From CAZUXY01 sp964624235 (lineage in GTDB: Bacteria > Spirochaetota > UBA4802 > UBA5368): a stretch of 16,615 nucleotides of DNA. The notes under the pieces are model-generated. The model was not told where the DNA came from. It ran no database searches and worked only from the letters and a program-made list of their open reading frames with translations. Within the stretch, counting starts at the first letter, position 1, and the number at the start of each line of letters is the position of its first letter. Below are positions 1-7,800 of the stretch, in pieces. The stretch is taken from positions 1-16,615 of the forward strand of contig CAZUXY010000077.1 of assembly GCA_964624235.1 (NCBI GenBank). The letters are read 5' to 3'. The position numbers were made by a program, and so were the translations under genes.

Positions 1-36
1 AGTGCCATCATACGATGACAAAAAACATGTACCGGT

Positions 37-64
37 CCCCCTTGAACAATCTCCCCTCGCCTTT
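37..64. repeat. Left half of a GC-rich palindromic intergenic repeat, split by the IS
   Basis: This half carries CCCCC (37-41), CCCCTC (53-58) and CCTT (60-63). If the insertion sequence and one target-duplication copy are removed, it joins the right half at 1357 onward. The result is a hairpin: CCCCTC-G-CCTT, loop TGC, AAGG-A-GAGGGG, with an outer CCCCC/GGGGG pair. The right half (GAGAGGGGCCGGGGGTGAGG) is the kind of sequence that gives spurious ORFs containing GEGPGVRS in many genomes, so I take it as a dispersed repeat. Bases 1-36 hold nothing I can recognise. Confidence 0.6.
60..64. repeat. Left target-site duplication CCTTT
   Basis: These five bases directly abut the left IS end and are identical to 1352-1356, which abut the right end. 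They are the expected footprint of a transposition event. Confidence 0.85.
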
Positions 65-115
65 TGTATAGACCGGAGAGATAGTATACGTATGTTCGGA
101 CAGATGGTATACACA
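65..115. repeat. Left terminal inverted repeat of the IS
   Basis: It starts TGTATAGAC, shares a central TGTTCGGA block with the right end, and finishes GTATACACA. The outer TGTATA and inner TATACA are inverted relative to each other, which could give two transposase contact sites per end. Confidence 0.8.
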
Positions 116-120
116 TGCAA

Positions 121-1257
121 TTATTCATTTTTATTAATCAAATCAATTTGGGAAATTTTTTGGCTGCAAAAATACACATCAAATATACCATCCCTCGACG
201 TTGCTTTTAACCCGACTGCGTTATGTCGAAATGCTTTTCCAACTCGGAACTTGCGATTTTTCAAATAGATTTTCCCGCTATCATCTACTTTCCGAATAAT
301 ATCAAAACCCGGATACACGATCACCGGTAGTTTGTCGGGGAACTCCCGTGGGCTCGGGTGATACCGGACTGCCGGCGGTTGTAGTCCAAGAGCTTCATGA
401 GGTCGTTCATAATTATAACTATCCCGCCAGGTATTAAATACCTGCTGGCATTCATGTAAATCCGAAATAGATACATGCGAAAGTAATTCATCATCGAGAG
501 TCCGGTGAAGCCTTTCGTCTTTGCCCTGGGTCTGTGGATGATAAGGGCGTCCATGACTGATTTTAATCCCGAGACGAATGAGCCATACGTTAAAAATCGT
601 GTACGGGGTATCCCGATCATCCCCCCATGGTGAACCGTTATCCATAAGCATACGATCGGGAAGCCCATAGTTCTGGAAAATATCAGTTAGCTGCCCCTGT
701 ACCGTCATCCTTTTTTGATCCAAACATGCTTTTAATCCCACTAAAAATCGAGAGTGGTCATCAAGAACGCTTAACGGATGACAATACTGTCCATCAGTAC
801 ACTTAAAACACCCCTTGAAATCCATTTGCCACAGCTGGTTTGGTGCATCCATTTCAAATCGTTTAAAAGGCTTATGTTTAACAGATTCCTCTTTTTTAAT
901 CTTGTTATTCCTTTTCAGAATCATGGTGATCGTACTCGGGGATGGAATACCTTTATTTCCGGTTCTCTCCAAATATGCCTTTATTTTTCGCCCTCCACAC
1001 GCACAATGCTTTTTCCGAACCTGCAGCACCTTTTTCTCAATAGTTGCAGATGACCTGTTCGGGCTATTGCGTGGTCGCCTGGATTTTTCAAGCAAACCAG
1101 ACTCCCCTTGTTTATTATAACGGTTGAGCCATTTATATCCTGTCCGTGGCGAGATCCCAAACCGACGGCACAGTTCACGTCTGTTCGCTTCTTCCGAAAG
1201 TGCAAGGCGTATAAACTCCAACTTGAGAGACATTTTATCCACCTCCCGCCACGGCAT
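121..1257 (-). CDS. IS481-family transposase, intact
   Basis: This is the 378-residue DDE recombinase that cuts and joins the ends of the surrounding IS. The N-terminus (about residues 10-60) is a helix-turn-helix with the phrase RRELCRRFGISPRTGYKWLNR. A basic linker follows, then the integrase core from about residue 135. The core opens with NQLWQMDFKG (first catalytic Asp), continues with LDDHSRFLVG and RMLMDNGSPW (second Asp), and has the catalytic Glu in QTQGKDERLHRTL. I chose the start MPWREV because IS481 transposases usually begin MPWKEV and because a strong GAGAGGAGG ribosome-binding site lies 6 bp upstream. The gene has no frameshift or internal stop. Its codon use is clearly AT-richer than that of the neighbouring genes, consistent with horizontal transfer. 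Confidence 0.93.
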   Translation of the reverse strand: MPWREVDKMSLKLEFIRLALSEEANRRELCRRFGISPRTGYKWLNRYNKQGESGLLEKSRRPRNSPNRSSATIEKKVLQVRKKHCACGGRKIKAYLERTGNKGIPSPSTITMILKRNNKIKKEESVKHKPFKRFEMDAPNQLWQMDFKGCFKCTDGQYCHPLSVLDDHSRFLVGLKACLDQKRMTVQGQLTDIFQNYGLPDRMLMDNGSPWGDDRDTPYTIFNVWLIRLGIKISHGRPYHPQTQGKDERLHRTLDDELLSHVSISDLHECQQVFNTWRDSYNYERPHEALGLQPPAVRYHPSPREFPDKLPVIVYPGFDIIRKVDDSGKIYLKNRKFRVGKAFRHNAVGLKATSRDGIFDVYFCSQKISQIDLINKNE

Positions 1258-1300
1258 AACCAGCCTCCTCTCACTGATTTAATACCGTAGTCTATCATAG

Positions 1301-1351
1301 TGTGTATACTATGTCTCCGAACAGCTGTTTACCTTGTCCCTAGTCTATACA
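1301..1351. repeat. Right terminal inverted repeat of the IS
   Basis: Its reverse complement starts TGTATAGAC, holds the TGTTCGGA block and ends GTATACACA, matching 65-115. It lies upstream of the transposase start, so the transposase promoter probably lies in or near it. Confidence 0.8.
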
Positions 1352-1380
1352 CCTTTGCAAGGAGAGGGGCCGGGGGTGAG
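1352..1380. repeat. Right target duplication and right half of the interrupted palindromic repeat
   Basis: CCTTT at 1352-1356 is the second copy of the target duplication. It is followed by loop bases GC, then AAGG (1359-1362), A, GAGGGG (1364-1369) and GGGGG (1372-1376). These arms pair with CCTT, CCCCTC and CCCCC at 60-63, 53-58 and 37-41 once the IS is removed. Confidence 0.65.
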
Positions 1381-1608
1381 GTCGTTACGTCACTTCATAC
1401 TACCCGTGCATTCCCATCAACAGATCGGCCGTCAGTCGAATTGTGACATATCCTTTTACCCAAGGCCCTGCATTAACCGACAGATGCATGCTGACAGTAA
1501 ACTACAACAGCACTACCTCTCCCTCTATCCGGCAGACGCCTGATAATATAACATACTCTGAACGCTGTGCGCTTATTATGAATGTGAGGAACACTAATAA
1601 AAACTAAG

Positions 1609-1624
1609 TTTTACTAAAGTAAAA
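1609..1624. promoter_or_regulatory. Palindrome TTTTACT-AA-AGTAAAA, possible operator
   Basis: This is a perfect 7-2-7 inverted repeat in the AT-rich leader, about 95 bp upstream of the putative -35 of the operon promoter. The position suits a binding site for an activator or a redox or metabolite regulator. AT-rich palindromes also arise by chance, and no regulator gene is next to it. Confidence 0.35.
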
Positions 1625-1720
1625 ACCTTCGCATTTCTATGAAAATTCACAGTTTTTAGCAATACCCCCCTGAAAAATATGGGGTTATCGGGATTTTTTC
1701 CCTTACGCAACTTATTTATG

Positions 1721-1749
1721 TTGACTTTAAGCTGTTTATTCCTTATCTG
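1721..1749 (+). promoter_or_regulatory. Sigma-70-type promoter candidate for the kor-hdr operon
   Basis: TTGACT at 1721-1726 is a near-consensus -35 box. TTATCT (1743-1748, 16-bp spacing) or TATCTG (1744-1749, 17-bp spacing) would be the -10 box. It would start a transcript about 50 bp before the first gene. I see no other convincing promoter before 12290, consistent with one long transcript. Confidence 0.45.
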
Positions 1750-1805
1750 GCATGAGCAGAATCAGATGATCTGAGACTTTACCGTGTATAAAATGGAGAA
1801 AGGGT

Positions 1806-2126
1806 ATGGAATTCTGGAGGGTGCCACTCGATGCCCACCATATTACCATTGTAAAAGGTTTAGTTCACATCCTTGACGAGCGTTGCAAGGGGTGTGGGTA
1901 TTGCATAGAATTCTGCCCCAAGAAAGTGCTGGTATCCTCTACCAGGTTCAACCGCAAGGGATACCATCCTCCCGAAGTCAAATTTCCCGACGAATGCGTC
2001 AACTGCCACTTTTGCGAGATCATCTGTCCCGAATTCGCCATTTTTTCGACAGAGACGGAACCCGGCGTCGAGGATAATTCAGGAAATGCCGGGACGCAGC
2101 ATCCTCTGCCGGAGAAATGTTGCTGA
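1806..2126 (+). CDS. korD: 2-oxoacid:ferredoxin oxidoreductase, delta subunit (two [4Fe-4S] ferredoxin)
   Basis: This 106-residue dicluster ferredoxin is the electron-exit subunit of the 2-oxoacid oxidoreductase and passes electrons from the TPP/Fe-S core to external ferredoxin. It has two classical CxxCxxCxxxCP motifs, CKGCGYCIEFCP and CVNCHFCEIICP, with a spacer of about 22 residues that is long for a plain bacterial ferredoxin but usual for KorD/VorD. It lies 34 bp before the alpha-subunit gene, and D-A-B-C is a common gene order for this complex. The start is supported by GGAG and AAAGG just upstream; an ATG at 1793 is in another frame and leads to a short dead end. The tail (about residues 90-106) is low in recognisable structure and ends in two cysteines. 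Confidence 0.87.
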   Translation: MEFWRVPLDAHHITIVKGLVHILDERCKGCGYCIEFCPKKVLVSSTRFNRKGYHPPEVKFPDECVNCHFCEIICPEFAIFSTETEPGVEDNSGNAGTQHPLPEKCC

Positions 2127-2160
2127 TGCATGAATTTGTAACGATAAATATAAAGGCGCC

Positions 2161-3321
2161 ATGAGCACGAAACCAGCGGTATTGACCGGGGAACATTACA
2201 TGACCGGCGATGAGGCGTGCGCCGAGGGGGCACTGGCGGCCGGATGCCGCTTTTTCGCCGGCTACCCCATAACCCCCGCAACCGAGATCGCCGAAGTCAT
2301 GGCGGCCCGCCTTCCCGATGTGGGGGGGACCTTCATCCAGATGGAAGACGAGATCGCCGCCATGGCCGCGATACTGGGCGCCTCATGGACCGGCACAAAG
2401 AGCATGACGGCCACCTCAGGCCCCGGTTTCAGCCTCATGATGGAAAACCTGGGACTGGGCATCATCACCGAAACCCCCTGCGTGGTGGCCAACGTACAGC
2501 GTGGAGGACCTTCCACCGGCCTTCCCACCATGGGCGCCCAGGGCGACATGATGCAGGCGCGATGGGGTTCTCACGGCCACTATGAAATCATCGCACTCTC
2601 CCCTTCGTCGCCCCAGGAGATGTTTTACCTGACGATCGAGGCGTTTAACCTGAGCGAGGCGTACCGGCTCCCGGTGCTCATCATGGCCGACGAGATCGTG
2701 GGTCACATGAGCGAGCGTGTCGTCATTCCGGACGCCCGTAAGATCAAAACCGTATCGCGCCCGCGACCGAAAGGACGCAGGGACCGTTTCAAGCCGTACG
2801 CGGCCGGTCCCGACCTGGTACCCCCCATGCCCTCGGTCGGGGAGGGATACCGCATACACGTTACGGGACTCACCCACGACGAACGCGGCTACCCCTCAAT
2901 GACGGTGGAGGCCCAGGGACAGATGGTGACACGGCTGGTGGATAAAATACGGCGGAACGCCGACGATATTATACAGACCGAAAGCTATATGCTCGACGAC
3001 GCCGAGATCGCGGTGATATCTTACGGCGCATCGGCACGCACCGCCTACGCCGCCGTCGATGAGGCCCGCGACGCGGGCATCCGTGCCGGTCTGCTGAGGC
3101 TTATAACCGTCTGGCCCTTCCCGGAAAAGCAGGTGAGGGAAATCGCGTCGAAAACCAGGGCGCTCATAACGGTCGAGATCAACCTGGGACAGGTATTCCT
3201 TGAAGTGGACCGCTGCGCCAAAGGGGCGCCCGTATTCATGGTAGGGCATCCCGGAGGTACGATCATTACCCCTGAAAGCGTGGTGGATAAGATTAAATCG
3301 ACAATGGCGGTGGTTAAATGA
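2161..3321 (+). CDS. korA: 2-oxoacid:ferredoxin oxidoreductase, alpha subunit
   Basis: This 386-residue catalytic subunit, with the beta subunit, converts a 2-oxoacid plus CoA to acyl-CoA, CO2 and reduced ferredoxin. The N-terminal pyrimidine-binding half shows GYPITPATEIAE and FIQMEDEIAAMAA, then TSGPGFSLM, all signature phrases of the family. A transketolase C-terminal-like domain follows from about residue 255 (DDAEIAVISYGASARTA). Length matches KorA/VorA. The first gene-proximal ATG is used, with a modest AAAGG upstream. The stop overlaps the start of korB (ATGA). The composition favours the 2-oxoglutarate or branched-chain type over the pyruvate type, because the subunits are separate rather than fused. 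The exact substrate cannot be read from the sequence. Confidence 0.92.
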   Translation: MSTKPAVLTGEHYMTGDEACAEGALAAGCRFFAGYPITPATEIAEVMAARLPDVGGTFIQMEDEIAAMAAILGASWTGTKSMTATSGPGFSLMMENLGLGIITETPCVVANVQRGGPSTGLPTMGAQGDMMQARWGSHGHYEIIALSPSSPQEMFYLTIEAFNLSEAYRLPVLIMADEIVGHMSERVVIPDARKIKTVSRPRPKGRRDRFKPYAAGPDLVPPMPSVGEGYRIHVTGLTHDERGYPSMTVEAQGQMVTRLVDKIRRNADDIIQTESYMLDDAEIAVISYGASARTAYAAVDEARDAGIRAGLLRLITVWPFPEKQVREIASKTRALITVEINLGQVFLEVDRCAKGAPVFMVGHPGGTIITPESVVDKIKSTMAVVK

Positions 3322-4178
3322 ACGGTTCCGGGTACGGCGGCAATATACGCCCCGAACATCCACTGGAAGACCTGCTGCGCACCGACAGAATGCCGCATAT
3401 CTGGTGCCCCGGCTGCGGCATAGGAACCGCCTTTTCGGCGTGTCTGGGCGCCATAAAGTCGGGCGGTCTCGATCCAGATAAAACCGTCATGATATCGGGC
3501 ATCGGGTGTACCGGCAGGGGTGCGGGATACGCCAATCTGGACTCGTTCCATACCACCCACGGCCGCGCCATTCCGTATGCCACCGGCATGAAACTGGCGA
3601 ACCCGGAACTGAACATCATCGTCTTCAGCGGAGACGGCGACCTTTTCGCCATAGGAGGAAACCATTTCATACACGCCGCTCGAAGAAACATCGACCTGAC
3701 CGTGGTCTGCGTCAACAACCTGAATTACGGCATGACGGGCGGCCAGGTGGCCGCGACCACGCCGCTGCAGAAAAAAACCACCACGACCCCGGCAGGCAAT
3801 CCCGAAAGTCCCTTCAACCTGCCGCTGCTGGCCTATGCCGCGGGCGCGGCCTATGTGGCCCGGTGGACCATGCTGCACAGCCGTGACCTTACCGAATCGA
3901 TCGAGTACTCTCTCAGGAAAAAAGGTTTCGGTTTTATCGAAGTACTCTCACCCTGCCCCGTCAATTACGGAAGGAGGAACAGGGAAACGCCCATCGAAAC
4001 GCTCAGGATGTACCAGAACAATACCATCGTCAAGAACGGCGCCGACCCCAGGGAGGTTGCCATCGATTTCCGTAAACCGGTTGTCCTGGGTGCGTTCGTC
4101 GACGTGGAACGCCCTACGTACAGCGAATGTTATGACAGGATCTGCCGCCCGGAAGGGGCCGGTGAAAGGCCCGCGTAA
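3318..4178 (+). CDS. korB: 2-oxoacid:ferredoxin oxidoreductase, beta subunit (TPP-binding)
   Basis: This 286-residue subunit binds thiamine diphosphate and a [4Fe-4S] cluster. MPHIWCPGCGIGT near residue 31 gives two of the cluster cysteines. SGIGCTGRGAGYANLDSFHT carries a further cysteine and the substrate-pocket region with the conserved THGRA. The TPP/Mg motif runs from FSGDGDLFAIGGNH to CVNNLNYGMTGGQ. SPCPVNYGRRN near residue 212 holds the fourth conserved cysteine. It starts inside the stop of korA with a 4-bp overlap, implying translational coupling and 1:1 stoichiometry. The ending GLDP-to-SPCPVNYG arrangement is that of 2-oxoglutarate/2-oxoacid enzymes; I cannot separate 2-oxoglutarate from 2-oxoisovalerate by eye. 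Confidence 0.92.
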   Translation: MNGSGYGGNIRPEHPLEDLLRTDRMPHIWCPGCGIGTAFSACLGAIKSGGLDPDKTVMISGIGCTGRGAGYANLDSFHTTHGRAIPYATGMKLANPELNIIVFSGDGDLFAIGGNHFIHAARRNIDLTVVCVNNLNYGMTGGQVAATTPLQKKTTTTPAGNPESPFNLPLLAYAAGAAYVARWTMLHSRDLTESIEYSLRKKGFGFIEVLSPCPVNYGRRNRETPIETLRMYQNNTIVKNGADPREVAIDFRKPVVLGAFVDVERPTYSECYDRICRPEGAGERPA

Positions 4179-4209
4179 CCGGACGGTATCCAGGAGTAAG
4201 GACATAAAT

Positions 4210-4812
4210 ATGATTCATGAACCGGCTCACATCGGCAAAAAGGAAATACTGATTACCGGTTTCGGCGGCCAGGGAATCGTGCTTGCGGGCACCATTATCG
4301 GCAAGGCGGCCGCCCTGGGCGACCGCAGGGAAAGCACCCTGGTGCAATCATACGGCCCCGAGTCGCGGGGCGGCGCCTGCAGCGCCCAGGTAATCATCGA
4401 CGACAGAAAGATCCATTATCCTTACGTACGCAAGGCCGATATACTGGTCTGCATGTCACAATCGGGTTATGAAAAATATATCGGCGACCTCAGGACGGAC
4501 GGTCTGCTGATCATCGACCAGGACCTGGTGGTTCCGGGCGAACACGATCGCGACCTCTATGCCATACCTTCCACCCGTATCGCGGAGGAAATGGGCCGCA
4601 AGATGATCGCCAACATCGTGATGACCGGTTTCTTCGGTTCCGTGTCCGGTCTCATCTCATGGAAAGCCCTTGAGGATATCGTCACGCAATCCGTACCCCG
4701 AGGCACGGAGGAATTGAACCTGAACGCCCTGAAGAAGGGATGGGAGTTCGGCGCCGCCACCCTGAAGAGCAGGGCGAAGCGGGCCGCGGGCCATGCCGGA
4801 GTGGGCACATGA
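4210..4812 (+). CDS. korC: 2-oxoacid:ferredoxin oxidoreductase, gamma subunit
   Basis: This 200-residue gamma subunit completes the four-subunit enzyme. The glycine-rich GFGGQGIVLAGTIIGKAA near residue 17 and QSYGPESRGGACSAQVIID near residue 46 are diagnostic of the POR/KOR gamma family, and ADILVCMSQSGYEKY is also typical. The domain likely takes part in CoA binding and assembly. The frame is open far upstream into korB, but I chose the ATG at 4210 because AGGAG and AAGGA precede it by 7-13 bp and because the family starts shortly before the glycine-rich motif. The stop overlaps the next ATG (ATGA). That couples this metabolic enzyme directly to the Hdr-like giant protein and supports a shared function. 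Confidence 0.9.
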   Translation: MIHEPAHIGKKEILITGFGGQGIVLAGTIIGKAAALGDRRESTLVQSYGPESRGGACSAQVIIDDRKIHYPYVRKADILVCMSQSGYEKYIGDLRTDGLLIIDQDLVVPGEHDRDLYAIPSTRIAEEMGRKMIANIVMTGFFGSVSGLISWKALEDIVTQSVPRGTEELNLNALKKGWEFGAATLKSRAKRAAGHAGVGT

Positions 4813-7800
4813 AAAAACCCAAGGACCGGCTGCACCGCGTACTGGTAGCGGGGGCCACTCCCGCGGGGGTCGCCGCCGTGAACAAGCTGGGGGAACTGGG
4901 AATACCCGTGACCCTGGTCGACACCGATCGCGATCTCGACCGCAAATTCTCGCGCGATGAATGGCGTCTGCCCTCGGGTATACGTCTTAATTACGCCCAC
5001 CGGCCCGGTCTGATACGTATTCTGAGAAATCCCAACATACGGGTGCTCATGCACGCCGATGTAATGTCCATAAAACACAGCACGCAGGGGTTTTCCGTGC
5101 GGGTGGTGCGCAGGCCCGTGTATATCGATCCTGAAAAGTGCATCATGTGCGGCCGCTGCGCGGACGCGTGCCCGGTCACCGCACCCGACGGGGAAAAAGC
5201 CGTCTCCACCGAGGGGAGAGGCAGCCTTCCGGGCGCTCCGGTCATAGACAAACGCAGGGAGCCGCTCTGCCAGGCCAACTGTCCCCTGGGAGTGAACGTG
5301 CAGGGATACATGGCCCTCACCCGCGCGGGAAAATTCAATGAGGCCCTGGACCTTATCCGCGAACGCAACGTGCTTCCGGGCATCTGTGGACGCATATGTA
5401 CCCGCCCCTGCGAAAGCGCCTGCCGGCGCGGCGAGATGGATGATCCTCTCGCGATACGTGATATCAAACGTTTCCTGGCCGATCTGGAAACGGATGGAGT
5501 CACTGCCGCGGGATACAGCGGCGTTTCCATGACGCACCCGATCCAGGATCGCAAAAAGGTCGCCGTTATCGGTTCGGGCCCGGCGGGTCTTGCCGCCGCA
5601 GCGGAACTGGCCCGGAACGGCTGCGCGGTCACCGTTATAGAAAAAGAAAACGATCCGGGAGGACTGCTGCGATACGCGGTGGGTGCTTACCGTCTGCCCC
5701 GGGAGGCGCTCATGCGGGACATCGATTATATCAAATCCCTGGGGGTGACCATAGAAACAGGGCGCGCCATAGACGGTGATGACGACCTGGACGCCCTGCA
5801 GCGCGAATACGACGCCGTGCTCATCGCCACCGGGACCTGGCGCGACCGTTCCCTCGCGGTACCGGGGGAAGAACTCGAAGGCGTCGAGGGCTGCCTTTCA
5901 TTTCTGAATAACTTATACCGTAACGGCAACATCTCTGTCACCGGCCACGCGGCCGTCATCGGAGACGGCAACAGCGCTTTCGACCTGGCCCGCACGCTGA
6001 GGCGTCTCGGCGCCGGGGTGACGCTGCTCTCATGGTTTCCCCGCGATATGATCCCTGCCGGCGCGGAGGAAGTCGCCGCGGCGCTGGAAGAGGGCGTCGA
6101 GATCATGGGTTCGGTACAGGTGACGGGTTTCACCGGTGAAAACGGCAGGTTCGGCGCCGTCAACTGTATCGCCACTGTACCCGGTCCGCCCGACGACAAC
6201 GGTATCCCCTGGCCGGTAAGGGACGAGAGCAGAGATCCATACACCCTGCCCTTCGACCGCGCTTTCGTCGCCATAGGCCAGGTCGCGGGTTCGCGGGGCG
6301 CTTTCAGCGGCGCCACCGTCAGGCGCGACGAAAAGGGCGGCATTGCCGCCGACGGGAACTCGCTGACCTCCAGACCCGGTGTATATGCCGCCGGTGACGC
6401 GGTAAACGGCCCGACCTCGGTGGTGGAAGCGATGTCTTCGGGAAGGAACGCGGCCATGGACCTTTTGAAGCGCCTGGGGCCGGCGCGCGCTGAAGAGACA
6501 CCCCTCCTGCGACCCGAGGAAAGGGACTTCGATCCCATAGACGGCAGGGTCCCACGGCAGGCACGCCAGGCGGCCATGGTACTGGGTCCTGCCGATCGGT
6601 CAGGTACCTTTGCGGAAGTCCATAACGTCTTTACCGTTTCCCAGGCCGTGCAGGAAGCGTCGCGCTGCCTGCAGTGCGGCGTGTGTTCCCAGTGCCTGCA
6701 GTGCGTACAGGCCTGCGGAACCATCAACGCGATCAACATGGCTGATGAAGGGGAAGAAACAATCGAAAACACCGGTATCGTTATACTGGCCGATCCCGAC
6801 AAGGCTTCCAGCATCAACGGTGATGACGTAATACGCGCATACAGTTCAAAAACCCTCAGACAGGACCCGTGGTCGATGATGGTGAGGGGTTTCGCGGCCG
6901 CGGCAAGGGCCCTGGTACTGCTGGGTTCGAGTGGCAGCCGGCCCAAGGGACACGGCATATCGTTTTCCACCCCCGACCCTGGACTCTCACCGGAAATCCG
7001 CATAGGGGTATTCGTATGCCGCTGCAACGATTCCCTGGGATGGACCGACGGGATGGAATCATACGTACGGAATCTGACCGACCGCGAGGATGTAGCCCAT
7101 GCGGAAACCGTTATCGCCGCATGCGTTCCTGACGGCCACCAGCACATACTGAGGACTATCCGCGAGAAAGGGCTCACGCGGGTGGTGCTGGCATCGTGCG
7201 CCTGCTGCTCGCTTAACTTCGTCTGCTCGTCGTGCACCGACCAGCGCAGCCGCCTCAAGTACGCGCTTTTCTCGGGTACCGGCATCAGCCGCTCGATGGT
7301 GGAGATGGTAAACGTTCGAGGCGAGGCGCTTCGTCTCATTGAATCGGGGCCGTCCCTTGCCGATAAGGCTTTCTCCTCCCTTATGGACAGTTCACTCCGC
7401 CGCGCCGGAAGACTCAAAGTACTGCCGACACCGGCCCGTAACTATAATTTCGCCACCGCCGTCATCGGCGAGTCAGAGGCCGTAAGGACCAGCGCCCTTA
7501 CTCTTGCCGAGACCGGATTTGAGGTCTATTTCTTTAACGATTCGGGAGAGAGCTGTGCGGCACCCCCGTTGCACCGCAACATCCACGGCTTCATGAATGC
7601 GGATGTGCGCTCGGTAAGCGGTACACTGGGCAATTTCCAGGTATACTACATGACTGACGGCGCCCTCCACTCGGTGCAGGCCGGTACTGTGGTGCTGGGG
7701 AAGAAAGCAAGCGGAAAGATACCCTATATGCATCAGGAAGAACTGCCGGGCAGATATGTGACCACCAGCATACAGACGGCCGGCGTTTCGGGCATCCCCT

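Larger units (their letters stand above)
65..1351 (-). mobile_element. Complete IS481-family insertion sequence, 1287 bp
   Basis: Both ends begin TGTATAGAC read inward. The 51-bp imperfect terminal inverted repeats (65-115 and 1301-1351) match at about 38 of 51 positions, and a perfect 5-bp direct repeat CCTTT flanks the element. One intact transposase gene fills the inside on the minus strand, its stop codon only 6 bp from the left inverted repeat. IS481 elements typically start with TGT and carry a single HTH plus DDE transposase. The element is visibly AT-richer than the operon to its right, which suggests recent arrival from a different base-composition background. Intact gene, ends and target duplication imply a recent and possibly still mobile copy. 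Confidence 0.9.
1381..1805. other. Non-coding leader region upstream of the kor-hdr operon
   Basis: I see no gene here. The only plus-strand ORF (1334-1543) runs out of the IS end and palindromic repeat and has no ribosome-binding site or recognisable protein. From about 1555 onward the DNA turns AT-rich, as expected for a promoter region. It holds the palindrome at 1609-1624 and the promoter candidate at 1721-1749. A CCCC/GGGG hairpin-like stretch at 1665-1684 is too imperfect to call a terminator. Confidence 0.6.

Noticed and set aside
1334..1543. A 69-residue ORF at the right end of the IS
   Set aside because: It starts inside the terminal inverted repeat and runs through the palindromic repeat; the GEGPGVRS phrase is a known artefact of that repeat. 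No ribosome-binding site.
1665..1700. Terminator-like CCCC/GGGG and GATTTTTTC pairings upstream of korD
   Set aside because: The pairings compete with each other and leave mismatches, and no upstream gene on the plus strand needs a terminator here.
2124..2144. Selenocysteine readthrough of the korD stop TGA (Cys-Cys-TGA-Cys)
   Set aside because: Readthrough would add only a few residues before a TAA. There is no SECIS-like stem downstream, and KorD proteins normally end near here.
2262..6564. Long antisense and alternative-frame ORFs over the kor and fusion genes, up to 563 residues
   Set aside because: GC-rich genes leave long open shadow frames. None shows a recognisable domain, and the sense frames carry clear motifs.
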